Shown: one piece after another, positions 16,781 to 27,269 of the stretch
How positions within the stretch are numbered: the stretch's first letter is position 1
Layout of the letters: every line of letters begins with the position of its first letter
Source of the DNA: Clostridium thermobutyricum
Lineage (GTDB): Bacteria > Bacillota > Clostridia > Ch29
Direction of reading: 5' to 3'
Length of the DNA: 64,000 nt
Assembly (NCBI GenBank): GCA_016842005.1
Contig: JAENYD010000001.1
Span: 166,754-230,753, forward strand
Translations under genes and position numbers: made by a program
Notes under the pieces: model-generated
What the model was told of the DNA's origin: nothing
The model's input: only the letters and a program-made list of their open reading frames with translations
Database searches by the model: none

Positions 16781-17422
16781 CTACCGGGCACCGTCCCCCG
16801 ATATATATACTTTCCTGCCTTCTATCCTTAACCTGTCCTGGCAGAACAGTTTAACAGCCTCGGGCAGGAGCCTGTGCTCAACCTCCAGCACCCTTTCTGC
16901 CAGGCTTTCAACGGTGTCGTCCTGCTTTACTTCCACGACCTGCTGGAGTATTATAGGCCCGGTATCGGTGCCTTCATCCACAAAATGCACCGTAGCTCCG
17001 CTCACCCTGACCCCGTAATCAAGGACCGCCCTGTGCACCCTTCCACCGTAGTACCCCTCGCCACAGAAAGAAGGTATCAGAGACGGATGGATGTTTATTA
17101 TCCTGCCGTAAAATCTCCGTACAAAGTCCGGGCTCAGAATCCGCATGAAACCCGCCAGTACCACCAGGTCTGTCTGCCTTTTTTCCAGTTCCCCGGCCAC
17201 AGCGTGGTCATATTCTCTCCTGGTATCATAAACAGAGGGGTCAATCCACAGATGCTCTATACCGTTCCTGCGGGCTCTTTCCAGGGCAAAGGCGTCCCTG
17301 TTGTCCGAAATAACCACCCGGATTTCTCCTGTTTCTATGTACCCCGCATCAATAGCGTCCATTATAACCTGCAGGTTGCTTCCCCTGCCCGATGCCAGCA
17401 CCGCTATCTTCTTTTTTTTCAT
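16781..17422 (-). CDS. purN: Phosphoribosylglycinamide formyltransferase
   Basis: GAR transformylase using 10-formyltetrahydrofolate. 213 residues, with the N-terminal [11 protein letters not shown], the catalytic region [11 protein letters not shown] (Asn and His) and [14 protein letters not shown]. The start codon overlaps the purM stop by four bases (ATGA), indicating translational coupling. Confidence 0.96.
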   Translation of the reverse strand: MKKKKIAVLASGRGSNLQVIMDAIDAGYIETGEIRVVISDNRDAFALERARRNGIEHLWIDPSVYDTRREYDHAVAGELEKRQTDLVVLAGFMRILSPDFVRRFYGRIINIHPSLIPSFCGEGYYGGRVHRAVLDYGVRVSGATVHFVDEGTDTGPIILQQVVEVKQDDTVESLAERVLEVEHRLLPEAVKLFCQDRLRIEGRKVYISGDGAR

Positions 17423-18441
17423 ATCTCCACTCCTCCGGCCCCGGATACTATTTCACCTATAACAGCAGGCTTTTCGTCAGAAAACTCCTCAAGCAGGGCG
17501 CCCGCATCCCCGGGGGATACTGCCACAATGAGACCAATACCCATGTTAAAGGTCCTGAACATCTCCATATCATCCACTTTCCCGAGGTCCTGCAGCCAGG
17601 CAAAAACAGGGAGAATCTCCCAGCTGCTCCGGTCAATCCTGGCCTTCAGCCCGCGGGGCAATATCCTGGGAATGTTCTCTACAAATCCGCCGCCGGTAAT
17701 ATGTACAATACCTTTCAGCCGGCATTTTTGACCTGCCTGCCTCAACAGGGGCACATATATCCTGGTGGGTTTGATAAGTTCCTCTCCCAGAGTGCACCCC
17801 AGTTCCTCCACAAAACTGTCCGTTTTGAGATTATGTTTTTCAAACAGTATCCTTCTTACCAGGGAATAGCCGTTGCTGTGTATGCCGGAAGAGGGGAAAC
17901 CCACCAGCAGGTCTCCCTCACCGATGTTCCCGCCGTCAATTATCCTGTCCCTGTCGACAATACCTACTGCAAATCCCGCAATATCATATTCCCCGTCCTT
18001 GTAGAACCCCGGCATCTCGGCGGTCTCCCCGCCGATGAGGGCACAGCCGCCCTGCCGGCAGCCTTCGGATATTCCCTTTACAATATCCGCCACCTTTTCA
18101 GGCTCCAGTTTGCCGGTGGCTATATAGTCAAGGAAAAACAGGGGGTCCGCTCCCAGACAGGCAATATCGTTAATGCACATCGCCACGCAGTCTATTCCCA
18201 CAGTATCGTGTTTATCCATCATAAATGCAATCTTGAGCTTTGTACCGACTCCGTCGGTGCCCGACACAAACACCGGGTTTTTGAACCCGGAGAGGTCGGG
18301 TTGGAACAGGCCTCCGAAACCGCCTATATCTCCCATGACCCCTGGAATATAGGTGCTGGAGACATGTTTTTTCATCAGCTCCACCGCCCGGGTCCCGGCG
18401 TCTATATCAACCCCTGCATCCCTGTAGGTAAATCCGCTCAT
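17419..18441 (-). CDS. purM: Phosphoribosylformylglycinamidine cyclo-ligase (AIRS)
   Basis: ATP-dependent ring closure of FGAM to AIR. 340 residues, with [11 protein letters not shown] at the N-terminus, [11 protein letters not shown] near 60, [13 protein letters not shown] near 130 and [12 protein letters not shown] near 230. I use the ATG at 18441 with TAGGAGGATT before it; a longer frame to 18522 only overlaps purF and has no ribosome site. Confidence 0.96.
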   Translation of the reverse strand: MSGFTYRDAGVDIDAGTRAVELMKKHVSSTYIPGVMGDIGGFGGLFQPDLSGFKNPVFVSGTDGVGTKLKIAFMMDKHDTVGIDCVAMCINDIACLGADPLFFLDYIATGKLEPEKVADIVKGISEGCRQGGCALIGGETAEMPGFYKDGEYDIAGFAVGIVDRDRIIDGGNIGEGDLLVGFPSSGIHSNGYSLVRRILFEKHNLKTDSFVEELGCTLGEELIKPTRIYVPLLRQAGQKCRLKGIVHITGGGFVENIPRILPRGLKARIDRSSWEILPVFAWLQDLGKVDDMEMFRTFNMGIGLIVAVSPGDAGALLEEFSDEKPAVIGEIVSGAGGVEI

Positions 18442-18451
18442 AGCAATCCTC

Positions 18452-19864
18452 CTACTTCTCCAGTATGAACTTGTCCCCTTCCACGGGGACTTCCATGGGA
18501 TAGTTGCCGCTGAAGCAGGCATCGCAGCACCCCAGACCGCCGGCCGCTTCCTTCAGTCCCTCAAGGCTGAGATACCCCAAGCTGTCGGCTCCGATCCGCT
18601 CCTGTATATCCCCTACACTGTAATTCGCCCCCACCAGTTCCTTCCGGGACGGGGTATCTATTCCAAAGTAACATGAATACTGTACCGGTGGAGAACTGAC
18701 CCTGAAATGGACCTCGGTGGCGCCCGCCCCTTTGAGCATCTGCACCAGTTTTCTGCTGGTGGTCCCCCTTACAATCGAATCGTCCACCATTATTACCCTT
18801 TTTCCTTTAACGACATTCTCCAGCACGTTCAATTTCAGTGTTACGCCGATCTCCCTCAGCTTCTGGCTGGGTTTGATAAAAGTCCTGCCCACATACCGGT
18901 TTTTCACAAGCCCTTCTACAAAGGGAATCCCTGAAGCTTCCGCATAGCCGATGGCCGCTGCGGTGCCTGAATCCGGCACCGATATGACAATATCGGCCTC
19001 GGCGGGATGCTCCTTATAGAGGATAGCTCCAGCCTTTTTTCTGACCATATATATATTGTTCCCGTCCATTATGCTGTCCGGTCTCCCCAGATATACATAC
19101 TCGAATATGCACAGCTTTTTGCTGCGGGGCATGTCCGCATAGTGACTGTGAAGACCGTTCCCGTCAATAACAACTATTTCCCCCGGCTCCACATCCCTTA
19201 TCAGCTTTGCCCCCACCGTATCAAAGGCACAGCTCTCGGAAGCAAGAACAAATTTTTCCCCTTTTCTCCCTATGCTGAGGGGACGTATACCATGGGGGTC
19301 CCTTACGCCGATAAGCCTGTCCCCGGTCATCAATACCAGGGCATAGGCCCCCCTTATCTGTTCTACCGTTTGCTTCACAGCCTCCACTGTATCCCCTTTG
19401 TCCTGCCGCGCTATCAGGTTCGCTATAACTTCGCTGTCTATGGAGGTCTGGAATATTATCCCTTCTTTTTCCAGCTGTCTCCTGAGTTCACCGGCATTGA
19501 CCAGGTTCCCGTTGTGGGCAAGGGCCAGGGTGCCGTTCCTGTATTTGACCACAAGGGGCTGGGCATTTGTGATATGGGACTGGCCGGTTGTTGAATACCT
19601 GACATGTCCGCAGGCAATGTTTCCCTTCAGGTCCTCCAGGATATCATCATCAAACACCTCGGATACCAGACCCATATCTTTAAAGTGTTTTACTTTACCA
19701 CCGTCGCTGACGGCTATTCCCGCACTTTCCTGACCCCTGTGCTGCAAAGCATAAAGACCGTAATAAGTTATCCTGGAAAGCCCCTGTTCGCTGTCTCCGT
19801 AAATTCCGAAAATACCGCATTCTTCTTTGAGTTTTTCATCATCCAATACTATTCCATTATACAT
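18452..19864 (-). CDS. purF: Amidophosphoribosyltransferase
   Basis: First committed step of purine synthesis (PRPP plus glutamine). 470 residues. Residues 1-15 look like a propeptide, with Cys16 in [10 protein letters not shown] as the nucleophile after processing. The PRPP-binding [12 protein letters not shown] is near 350 and a C-terminal CCDACFSG suggests the iron-sulfur type found in Bacillus. The start lies 16 bases inside the end of purL. Confidence 0.96.
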   Translation of the reverse strand: MYNGIVLDDEKLKEECGIFGIYGDSEQGLSRITYYGLYALQHRGQESAGIAVSDGGKVKHFKDMGLVSEVFDDDILEDLKGNIACGHVRYSTTGQSHITNAQPLVVKYRNGTLALAHNGNLVNAGELRRQLEKEGIIFQTSIDSEVIANLIARQDKGDTVEAVKQTVEQIRGAYALVLMTGDRLIGVRDPHGIRPLSIGRKGEKFVLASESCAFDTVGAKLIRDVEPGEIVVIDGNGLHSHYADMPRSKKLCIFEYVYLGRPDSIMDGNNIYMVRKKAGAILYKEHPAEADIVISVPDSGTAAAIGYAEASGIPFVEGLVKNRYVGRTFIKPSQKLREIGVTLKLNVLENVVKGKRVIMVDDSIVRGTTSRKLVQMLKGAGATEVHFRVSSPPVQYSCYFGIDTPSRKELVGANYSVGDIQERIGADSLGYLSLEGLKEAAGGLGCCDACFSGNYPMEVPVEGDKFILEK

Positions 19865-22047
19865 CTTATAGCCCCCCGCCAGCTTTTTTCCATATCCTGC
19901 ACCGCCAGGTCAATTTCTTTTATACCGGATACAAAGATCTCCAGCCTTTCCCCCTGTACCTGTCCGATTTTCCTGCACTCTATCCCTGTCTCTTCCGCTA
20001 TTGCAACGATTGCCTGCAAATCCTTTTCTGCAGCAGTAATCAGTATCCTGGACTGGCTTTCCCCGAACAGCAGGGCGTCTTTCCTGAAATCTTCCGTCAG
20101 TTCAATTCTGGCTCCCAGACCGCCGGATATGCAGCATTCCGCAAGGGCTACGGCTATACCGCCTTCACTGCAGTCATGGGCGGATTTTACCAGGCCTTTC
20201 CGTATAACCTCCAGGCAGCACTGCTGCACCTTTTTCTCTGTATCCAGGTCCAGGTGGGGCACCGGTCCTCTCTCAAGGCCGTGAACCGCCTTCAGGTACT
20301 CACAGGCCCCCAGTTCTTCCTTACTGGTCCCCAGCAACACAATGGCATCCCCTTCTCCCTTGAATTCCTGGGTGGTAATGTGGGCGGTATCTTCTATAAG
20401 CCCCACCATTCCCACAATGGGAGTGGGGTATACCGCATCGGTATCCGTTTCGTTATAGAAGCTGACATTACCGCTTATAACAGGTGTATTCAGGGCCCTG
20501 CAGGCACTGCTCATACCTGCCACACAATTGCGGAACTGCCAGAAAATTTCAGGCTTTTGGGGATTACCGAAGTTGAGCCCGTCGGTTACAGCCAGGGGCA
20601 AAGCACCGCTGCATACAAGGTTCCGGGCGGCCTCCGCCACAGCTATCGCCCCGCCCATGCCGGGGTCAAGATAACAGTACCTGCTGTTGCAGTCGGTGGT
20701 AACCGCTATGGCCTTCCCGGTTCCCCTGATGCGGATGACTGCTGCATCCGAACCGGGGAATACTGCCGTGGACGTCCTGACCATATGGTCGTACTGGTGA
20801 TATACCCATTCCTTGCTGGCAATGCTGGGGCATACCAGCAGGTCCATAAGGACTTTATTCATATCGTCCGGGACAGGAATGCTGTCCGGGTCCAGCACCT
20901 TCAACCGGCTGTAGTATGCCGGCTCTTCATATGCCGGATGATAGACAGGTACCTGGTCGGTCAGGGATTTTGCAGGTACCTGCCCTACAATCTTTCCGTT
21001 CTCCCTGATGGTAAGCATACCGTCATCGGTAACCCGGCCTATCACAGAAGAATGAAGACCCCATTTTTCAAAGATACGGGTAACCTCTTCCTCCCTGCCT
21101 TTCTCAACAATAACCAGCATTCTCTCCTGGGATTCCGAAATCATAACCTCCACGGGAAGCATTCCTTCTTCTCTCCTGGGTACAAGGGCTACATCCAGGT
21201 CCATACCGCTGCCACCTCTGCTGGCGGTTTCACTGCAGGAGGATGTCAGTCCTGCTGCTCCCAGGTCCTGAACCCCCACCACGCATCCGGTCTGAAACAG
21301 CTCCAGGCAGGCTTCAAGCAGAAGTTTTTCCATGAAGGGGTCTCCCACCTGCACGGCGGAGCGGTTTTCCTGGGACTCCTCGGTCAGCTCCACCGATGCG
21401 AAGCTGGCCCCTCCCATGCCGTCCCTGCCGGTTGAGGCTCCCACTATCATTACGGCATTTCCCGCTCCTGCCGCCGTACCCCTTTTGATATCGCTGTGGT
21501 CTATGATGCCCACGCACATTGCATTAACCAGGGGGTTGCCCTTGTAGCAGTCGTTAAAATATACCTCTCCTCCAACGGTGGGTATACCGATACAGTTACC
21601 GTAACCGCCGATGCCCGCCACCACATTTTCAAACAGGTATTTTGTCCTGTCGTTATCCAGTTCTCCGAATCTCAATGAATTGAGCAGGGCAACCGGCCGG
21701 GCCCCCATGGTGAAAATATCCCTTATAATGCCTCCCACACCGGTAGCAGCTCCCTGGTAGGGTTCCACCGCAGAGGGATGGTTGTGGCTCTCCACTTTCA
21801 TTACAACCGCCATCCGGTCTCCGATATCCACTATGCCGGCATTCTCCCCCGGCCCCTGAAGTACCTTTTCCCCTTCGGTGGGAAACATCTTGAGAACAGG
21901 CCTGGAATTTTTATAACTGCAGTGCTCCGACCACATGACACCGTACATGTTAAGCTCCAGTTCATTGGGCTCCCGCCCCAGTATGCCGGCTATCCTTTCA
22001 TATTCTGTGGCGGTCAGACCCACCATCTCATAGGGCTTCTTATCCAA
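19849..22047 (-). CDS. purL: FGAM synthase, large (synthetase) subunit, small type
   Basis: Formylglycinamidine ribonucleotide synthase, 732 residues: the short PurL that needs separate PurS and PurQ. Motifs: [13 protein letters not shown] near 33, [13 protein letters not shown] near 88, [12 protein letters not shown] near 260 and [13 protein letters not shown] near 640. It overlaps purQ at its start and purF at its end. Confidence 0.97.
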   Translation of the reverse strand: MDKKPYEMVGLTATEYERIAGILGREPNELELNMYGVMWSEHCSYKNSRPVLKMFPTEGEKVLQGPGENAGIVDIGDRMAVVMKVESHNHPSAVEPYQGAATGVGGIIRDIFTMGARPVALLNSLRFGELDNDRTKYLFENVVAGIGGYGNCIGIPTVGGEVYFNDCYKGNPLVNAMCVGIIDHSDIKRGTAAGAGNAVMIVGASTGRDGMGGASFASVELTEESQENRSAVQVGDPFMEKLLLEACLELFQTGCVVGVQDLGAAGLTSSCSETASRGGSGMDLDVALVPRREEGMLPVEVMISESQERMLVIVEKGREEEVTRIFEKWGLHSSVIGRVTDDGMLTIRENGKIVGQVPAKSLTDQVPVYHPAYEEPAYYSRLKVLDPDSIPVPDDMNKVLMDLLVCPSIASKEWVYHQYDHMVRTSTAVFPGSDAAVIRIRGTGKAIAVTTDCNSRYCYLDPGMGGAIAVAEAARNLVCSGALPLAVTDGLNFGNPQKPEIFWQFRNCVAGMSSACRALNTPVISGNVSFYNETDTDAVYPTPIVGMVGLIEDTAHITTQEFKGEGDAIVLLGTSKEELGACEYLKAVHGLERGPVPHLDLDTEKKVQQCCLEVIRKGLVKSAHDCSEGGIAVALAECCISGGLGARIELTEDFRKDALLFGESQSRILITAAEKDLQAIVAIAEETGIECRKIGQVQGERLEIFVSGIKEIDLAVQDMEKSWRGAIRCIME

Positions 22048-22747
22048 TTGCGTTCCCCCCTTTCAGGTAGTTGATTATGGATTTGAATATTATCACGCCA
22101 TCATCATTGTTCAATATCTTCTCCATACACCTTTCGGGGTGAGGCATCATCCCCAGGACATTGCCCTCTTTGCTGCATATGCCTGCAATATTCCTCAGGG
22201 AGCCGTTGGGGTTCTCCCCGTCGATTATCTGCCCGTCAGGATTGCAGTACCTGAACACTATCTGACCGCTGCTCTCCATCTCCTTCAAGGTCTCTTCGTC
22301 AACAAAGTAGTTGCCGTCACCGTGGGCTATGGGTATCCTGAGCACCTGGCCTTCCCGGCACAGATTGGTAAAGGGGGTCTTCGCATTTTCCACGCTGACC
22401 GGTACCGTATCGCATATAAACTTCATATTCCTGTTTCTCAGCAGTGTACCGGGAAGAAGCCCGGCTTCGGTCAAAATCTGAAATCCGTTGCATATACCTA
22501 TTACCAGCTTGCCCTTTTGCGCGAACTCTATCACCCGGTCCATCACCGGCGAAAAGCGGGCGATGGCACCGCACCGGAGGTAATCGCCGTAGGAAAAGCC
22601 CCCCGGCAGCACAATACAGTCATATCCGTCCACATTGTCCGATTTGTGCCATATATATTCCACCTGCTGCCCCATAACGTCCTTCAGGGCATGATAGCAG
22701 TCTATATCACAGTTGGAGCCCGGAAATACAACCACACCAAATTTCAT
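22040..22747 (-). CDS. purQ: FGAM synthase, glutaminase subunit
   Basis: Class I glutamine amidotransferase supplying ammonia to PurL. 235 residues, with [11 protein letters not shown] at the start, the nucleophile in [10 protein letters not shown] near 87, and MMPHPER near 205 completing the triad. Two bp after purS, and overlapping purL by eight bases. Confidence 0.96.
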   Translation of the reverse strand: MKFGVVVFPGSNCDIDCYHALKDVMGQQVEYIWHKSDNVDGYDCIVLPGGFSYGDYLRCGAIARFSPVMDRVIEFAQKGKLVIGICNGFQILTEAGLLPGTLLRNRNMKFICDTVPVSVENAKTPFTNLCREGQVLRIPIAHGDGNYFVDEETLKEMESSGQIVFRYCNPDGQIIDGENPNGSLRNIAGICSKEGNVLGMMPHPERCMEKILNNDDGVIIFKSIINYLKGGNAIG

Positions 22748-22749
22748 TT

Positions 22750-22998
22750 TTATACCTCCAGTATATCGTAGGAATAGTCCTCTATTACCGTGTTTGCAAG
22801 GAGCTTCTCACACATTTCCTTTAGATTTCTCTCCGCTTCCTCTCTGTCGGTATCCTTCAGTCTTATCTCAATGAGCTTTCCCATCCGCACATCCTCAACA
22901 TCCCTGTACTGCATTGACAGCAGGGCATCCCTGATGGCATTGCCCTGGGGGTCCGCTATGCTTTTCTTGAGGCTCACATAAACCCTGGCATAATACAA
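22750..22998 (-). CDS. purS: FGAM synthase, PurS subunit
   Basis: 82-residue PurS, which bridges PurL and PurQ. It has [20 protein letters not shown] and a C-terminal EDYSYDI, as expected. No ATG is available. I chose TTG at 22998 because GGGAGGGAA lies nine bases upstream and this gives the usual length; a longer frame into purC has no support. It begins two bases after the purC stop. Confidence 0.9.
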   Translation of the reverse strand: MYYARVYVSLKKSIADPQGNAIRDALLSMQYRDVEDVRMGKLIEIRLKDTDREEAERNLKEMCEKLLANTVIEDYSYDILEV

Positions 22999-23000
22999 TG

Positions 23001-23711
23001 TTATTTCCCTCCCAGCAGTCTTTTTAGAACTTCCTGATAGCTCTCCTCCACATTCCCGAGGTCTCTTCTGAACCTGTCCTTGTCCAGCTTCTCGTTGGTG
23101 TCCATGTCCCACAGCCGGCAGGTATCGGGGGAAATCTCGTCGGCAAGTATTATCCCGCCATGATATCTTCCAAACTCCAGTTTGAAGTCCACCAGCCGGA
23201 TACTGGCATTTTTCAGGGCGTCCATCAGAATATCGTTTATCTTGAGGGACATTTCCCTGATGACCTTTACTTCCTCCCTGGTGGCCAGCTTCATGGCCTC
23301 TATATGGTCTTCGTTGATCATGGGGTCCCCCAGTTCATCATTCTTGTAGCAGAACTCCAGGACGGTTATGGGGAGTACGGCGCCTTCCTCCAGTCCCAGT
23401 CTTTTGGAAAGGGAACCGGCGGCAATGTTCCTTACCAGCACCTCCAGGGGAACGATTTCCACCTTTTTCACAAGCATTTCCCTGTCACTTAGTTTTTCAA
23501 TAAAGTGAGTGGGTATACCCTTCTTCTCAATCACCTCAAAAAGATAAGCGGACATGGCGTTGTTCACAACTCCCTTATCCACTATGGTGCCTTTCTTGAC
23601 ACCGTTAAACGCGGTGGCGTCATCCTTATATTCAACAATCAGTTTGTCCGGGTCATCGGTAGCAAACATTTTCTTGGCCTTTCCTTCATACAGCATTTCC
23701 AGCCTTTTCAT
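23001..23711 (-). CDS. purC: SAICAR synthetase
   Basis: Joins CAIR and aspartate using ATP. 236 residues, with [15 protein letters not shown] at the N-terminus, [13 protein letters not shown] near 90, [10 protein letters not shown] near 178 and [13 protein letters not shown] near 195. Twenty-four bp after purE. Confidence 0.97.
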   Translation of the reverse strand: MKRLEMLYEGKAKKMFATDDPDKLIVEYKDDATAFNGVKKGTIVDKGVVNNAMSAYLFEVIEKKGIPTHFIEKLSDREMLVKKVEIVPLEVLVRNIAAGSLSKRLGLEEGAVLPITVLEFCYKNDELGDPMINEDHIEAMKLATREEVKVIREMSLKINDILMDALKNASIRLVDFKLEFGRYHGGIILADEISPDTCRLWDMDTNEKLDKDRFRRDLGNVEESYQEVLKRLLGGK

Positions 23712-23735
23712 CCCACTGTCCTCCTTCGCTATTTT

Positions 23736-24230
23736 TTAATATTTCTCCCGTATCTCCAGATCCTTTTCCCTGACTTTGTCCGCCATGGCCTCCCGGTAAG
23801 CCTTTATCTTCCCGCCAAGTTCGGGATATTTCAGGGCCAGCATCTGTACCGCCAGCAAGGCCGCATTTTCACTGCCGTTTATGGTCACCGTAGCTACAGG
23901 AATGCCTCCCGGCATCTGTACTATGGACAGGAGGGAATCAAGACCGTCCATAGTAGAGGACTTCACAGGAATACCTATAACCGGAATGGTTGTCAGGGCC
24001 GCCAGAACCCCGGGCAGATGAGCAGCCTTTCCTGCAGCCGCTATTATGACCTCTATTCCTCTTTCCCCGGCGCTGCTGGCAAATTCCACTGCCATATCCG
24101 GTGTCCTGTGGGCTGAAATAACCCTTACTTCCCGCTGGACACCCAGTTCTTCCAGCACTGTCAGGGCCTTCTCCAGCACCGGCAGGTCAGAATCACTGCC
24201 CATAACTACAGCAACTTTCGGTTTAACCAT
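23736..24230 (-). CDS. purE: N5-CAIR mutase
   Basis: 164-residue catalytic PurE with [11 protein letters not shown] near 8, ISAHRTPD near 40 and [11 protein letters not shown] near 67. Class I PurE normally needs PurK to make N5-CAIR; there is no purK in this operon or window, so it is either elsewhere or the protein carboxylates AIR directly. First gene of the operon, with a strong promoter about 110 bp upstream. Confidence 0.95.
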   Translation of the reverse strand: MVKPKVAVVMGSDSDLPVLEKALTVLEELGVQREVRVISAHRTPDMAVEFASSAGERGIEVIIAAAGKAAHLPGVLAALTTIPVIGIPVKSSTMDGLDSLLSIVQMPGGIPVATVTINGSENAALLAVQMLALKYPELGGKIKAYREAMADKVREKDLEIREKY

Positions 24231-24337
24231 TGTCTGTCTCCTTTCATGCTTTTATCCTTTATTGCATTAATAAACTCTCAAAAATATTATGTATCGGATA
24301 TAATCAGGTTATAGGGTCAAACCTTTTGTACAGCTTT

Positions 24338-24366
24338 ATATTAACAAACACCCCTTTGGGTGTCAA
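24338..24366 (-). promoter_or_regulatory. Sigma-A promoter of the purine operon with internal palindrome
   Basis: Minus strand TTGACA (24366-24361), 17-bp spacer, TAATAT (24343-24338). The spacer and the last bases of the -35 contain a perfect palindrome, ACACCC-4-GGGTGT (24348-24363). A protein bound there would block polymerase, so this is a candidate operator. I saw no purine riboswitch in the leader. Confidence 0.75.
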
Positions 24367-24640
24367 TAGAATCCACGAATAATTCAGGGTAGAATGTTGG
24401 GTTTGTATGATTTTTTACGAACTTTATATTTAAAATACAATTTCAATGTTCGGAATTTTGCCGGCCAACGAGGCCATTTTTTTTGCTGATGCTATTCCAA
24501 CTACAGATAATCACCTTTAAAGTTCTCTGCTATCAGGAGACCCGTCGCATGGGAAGTGAACTGACACTCCCCCTGGAAAAAAACTTTTGTGTCTGATAAA
24601 ATGTATGGAAGCAACATGCGATACGATAGGAGGGACAAGG

Positions 24641-25720
24641 GTGAAAAACTATAGAATTGCTGTTATACCCGGTGACGGAGTAGGCAAAGAGGTCATGCGG
24701 GAGGGCATTAAGGTACTTGACAGGGTCTCCGGTTTGAAAGGAGATATTGCTTTCACATTTGACCATTACCAATGGGGATGTGAATATTATCTCAAGCACG
24801 GTAGAATGATGGACCAGGACGGCCTGGAGAGGCTCAAGCAGTATGATGCCATCCTTCTGGGAGCGGTGGGATTCCCGGGGGTCCCTGACCACATATCCCT
24901 CAGGGAACTGCTGTTGAAAATCCGGCAGGGATTCAAACAGTACATAAATCTAAGGCCGGTAAAACTCCTTCCCAATGCGGACTGTCCCATAAAGGGGAAA
25001 AGACCTGAAGACATCGACATGGTGTTCGTCCGGGAGAACATGGAGGGAGAATATGCGGGAATAGGGGGCATAATCCGGGAAAATACCCCGGATGAAACGG
25101 CGGTACAGACCAGCATATTTACCCGAAAGAATACCGAGAGAGTAATGGACTTTGCCTTCAGACTGGCAGCGGAAAGGAACAGGTTGGGGAAGGTCACCAG
25201 CGTAACCAAGTCCAATGCCCTTAACTACAGCATGGTATTCTGGGACAGGGTGTTCAGAGAAAAGGCAAAGGAATACCCGGAAATAAAAACCGAATCCTTC
25301 CATGTTGACGCCACTTCCATGTACATGATACAGCGGCCGGAAGATTTCGACGTGGTGGTGGCATCCAATCTGTTCGGGGACATCCTTACCGACCTGGGCG
25401 CCGCCCTGCAGGGGGGCCTCGGATTTGCCGCAGGGGCCAACCTGAACCCTGAAAGGGAATACCCTTCCATGTTTGAACCGGTCCACGGTTCAGCCCCCGA
25501 TATAGCCGGAAAGGGCCAGGCCAACCCCATTGCCATGATATGGACCGTAAAGCTGATGCTGGATTTCCTGGGTCATGGGGAAGAGGGAAACATGATAATA
25601 GATGCAATCATAGAAGCTCTGAAACAAAAGGACGCACTGACGCCTGACCTAGGGGGGGCGGGTACTACTTCCCAGGTCGGCGATATGATATGCCGGGCTA
25701 TTGATAAACAATCCATATAG
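24641..25720 (+). CDS. D-malate/tartrate-type dehydrogenase (isopropylmalate dehydrogenase family)
   Basis: 359-residue NAD-dependent beta-decarboxylating dehydrogenase. Family motifs: IPGDGVGKEV near 8, an early aromatic block with HYQWGCEYYLKHGRMM near 45, VRENMEGEYAG near 130, NLFGDILTDLGA near 245 and EPVHGSAPDIAGK near 280. The WGCEYYLKHGRMM block is what I associate with D-malate/tartrate dehydrogenases rather than LeuB or isocitrate dehydrogenase. The start is GTG at 24641 with AGGAGGGAC before it. It stands alone with its own terminator. Substrate is inferred. Confidence 0.85.
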   Translation: MKNYRIAVIPGDGVGKEVMREGIKVLDRVSGLKGDIAFTFDHYQWGCEYYLKHGRMMDQDGLERLKQYDAILLGAVGFPGVPDHISLRELLLKIRQGFKQYINLRPVKLLPNADCPIKGKRPEDIDMVFVRENMEGEYAGIGGIIRENTPDETAVQTSIFTRKNTERVMDFAFRLAAERNRLGKVTSVTKSNALNYSMVFWDRVFREKAKEYPEIKTESFHVDATSMYMIQRPEDFDVVVASNLFGDILTDLGAALQGGLGFAAGANLNPEREYPSMFEPVHGSAPDIAGKGQANPIAMIWTVKLMLDFLGHGEEGNMIIDAIIEALKQKDALTPDLGGAGTTSQVGDMICRAIDKQSI

Positions 25721-25724
25721 AAGG

Positions 25725-25772
25725 CAAACCTCTCCTCTGCCAGGATTAGGTCGATGGTGGGGTTTGTTTTTT
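25725..25772 (+). terminator. Terminator of the D-malate-type dehydrogenase gene
   Basis: CAAACC (25725-25730) pairs with GGTTTG (25761-25766), with further inner pairing of CTCC and GGTG, followed directly by TTTTTT. Confidence 0.7.
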
Positions 25773-25799
25773 CAGTACGTTTGGACTGCTTTCTTAGCC

Positions 25800-26647
25800 C
25801 GAGTTCGACAGTAAACAGGTATATTTAAGACTTTAGAGAATTAAGAATCCAGTAAAATGGCGGTACAGAAGCTTCATATATCCAACTGGCGCACAACGAG
25901 TGGAATCCGGAGAAAAAACGTTTAGAGGTTAAGGTTTCATACGATTTCGGTCGGGAAGAGGATGTCGACCGCTATACTCTGGAGAGACTTCTAAAAAGTG
26001 TTGTCAAATTCCCGGGACCCGGGGAGTTTATCAAACATTGCAACCGGGCCAAACAGAATGTAAAGTGCTTTTCCAGCCGTCCTATGGGTGGTACATACCT
26101 TTTGGATATGCTATGGAGAAGACTTAACATCAAACAGGAGATTGAGGCATTGCTATTGGACAGAAATTATAAAGTACCGGTGGAACGCGCTATCTTTGCC
26201 ATGGTAGCAAACAGGGTACTTGCCCCTGGCAGCAAACGGGCTGTAGAAAACTGGGTGAAACAGGATGTCCATATTGAGGGACTGCCTGAAATACCGGTCC
26301 AGAACCCGTATCGTTCCATGGACTTTCTCCTTGAAACGCAGGATGAACTACAGAAGAACATCTTCTTTGAGGTTTCCAACCTGTTGAATCTTGAGGTTGA
26401 CCTTCTGTAATTGGTTGAATTCTTGACAGATAGCGGTTACGTGAAGCAACGGATCCAAATTGATAAAATTCAATAGAATATCTCCAAGTCTCTTAATCTG
26501 TCTCAACCTCGGGAAATACTGGCTTTCGAGGCAAAAACCCATAGATATGCATTGAGACACGCCCAATATTTTACAGACTGCTAATGCAACCTACAAGCCG
26601 TACCGGGACTTTGTTTGTCTGGCGACTGTCGAACTCGAATGTAATAA
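25800..26647 (+). mobile_element. Internally deleted IS1634-type insertion sequence
   Basis: Thirteen-bp perfect terminal inverted repeats, CGAGTTCGACAGT at 25800-25812 and its complement at 26635-26647, bound 848 bp containing the N-terminal part of an IS1634-like transposase. An intact element of this family is roughly twice as long, so the catalytic middle has been lost. I saw no clear target-site duplication. It marks the left edge of the AT-rich island. Confidence 0.75.
25856..26410 (+). pseudogene. IS1634-family transposase, N-terminal fragment
   Basis: 185 codons open after a TAA, with no credible start. Translation includes YIQLAHNEWNPEKKRLEV, SYDFGREEDVDR and VERAIFAMVANRVLAPGSK, characteristic of IS1634-type transposase N-termini. 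It stops at EVSNLLNLEVDLL, just where the family enters the catalytic DDE region. About 15 N-terminal residues and all catalytic domains are missing. The stretch after 26410 has several stops and holds no recognisable transposase. Confidence 0.8.
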
Positions 26648-26907
26648 AAAATTACGATCAAGATATGACAACCTATTACGGTTTAAAAGATGCAAACAGG
26701 AAAGTGGATTGCTTAATCGACCAGGTGGCGACTAGATTAACCATTGCCATATCTAATAGACAAGAGATGTTCAAGGTTATCTGTCAGCTATTTAAGGTAG
26801 AGATATGGTGATTTAAAAATAAAGTAATGGCGAGCCATATGGGACGGTTGTGCTGCATATAAAATATGCAGTTTTTTTTTTGGGAAAAAAGAACAACCGG
26901 GAAAAAT

Positions 26908-26963
26908 TTATCAAGAAATTTTTCGTTATACAAATATTGTTTTAGCTGCGTATTGCTTGATAA
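26908..26963 (+). promoter_or_regulatory. Candidate upstream activator sites
   Basis: Inverted repeat TTATCAAG (26908-26915) and CTTGATAA (26956-26963), just upstream of the sigma-54 promoter. This is a plausible binding site for the sigma-54 activator at 33197. Confidence 0.4.
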
Positions 26964-26979
26964 CAGCTATTTTATAAAA

Positions 26980-26995
26980 TGGCATAGATTTTGCG
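26980..26995 (+). promoter_or_regulatory. Sigma-54 (-24/-12) promoter of glpF
   Basis: TGGCATAGATTTTGC matches the -24/-12 consensus (TGGCAC-N5-TTGC) with the invariant GG and GC at the right spacing. It lies 275 bp before glpF and points to it. A sigma-54 activator is encoded 6 kb downstream in the same island. Confidence 0.7.
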
Positions 26996-27200
26996 TTATA
27001 AAAAGACAATTAATCTACCGTAAAATTATCTTTTTGTTGATGGATGATATCTATAATTTAAAAATGATAATACAAAAAGCTAAAACCAAGGAGAGTCTAC
27101 ATATATTCATTTCGAGTCAGGGGGGGTGAAGGAACATTTTTTCATTTAATCAGCACAGAGCACGCTGATAAGGTCAATTCTTGCGCAATGCGAGGAGGTG

Positions 27201-27248
27201 ATGATACTGGCATTTCTCGTCTTTACCTGTTATTATTCCTTACTTTAG
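27201..27248 (+). CDS. Possible 15-residue leader peptide
   Basis: ATG preceded by GAGGAGGTG opens a short hydrophobic peptide (MILAFLVFTCYYSLL) ending 21 bp before the facilitator start. The strong ribosome site is the only support. It may be a leader peptide or chance. Confidence 0.3.
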   Translation: MILAFLVFTCYYSLL

Positions 27249-27269
27249 AATCAAAGGAGGTAGAAACAA

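Larger units (their letters stand above)
26648..27269 (+). other. Gap before the glycerol facilitator: sigma-54 control region and unassigned sequence
   Basis: The first 200 bp carry a short open frame that I do not recognise, probably decayed DNA next to the IS remnant. From about 26880 the sequence is AT-rich and contains the inverted half-sites TTATCAAG (26908-26915) and CTTGATAA (26956-26963), a sigma-54 promoter at 26980, a possible leader peptide at 27201 and the TTG start of the facilitator. Confidence 0.5.

Noticed and set aside
24231-24337. Purine riboswitch in the purE leader
   Set aside because: An ATAACC-TGATTATAT stretch loosely recalls the purine aptamer, but the conserved loops and closing stem are absent.
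26584-26811. 75-codon plus-strand frame after the IS remnant
   Set aside because: It runs across the right inverted repeat, so it is a junction frame rather than a gene.
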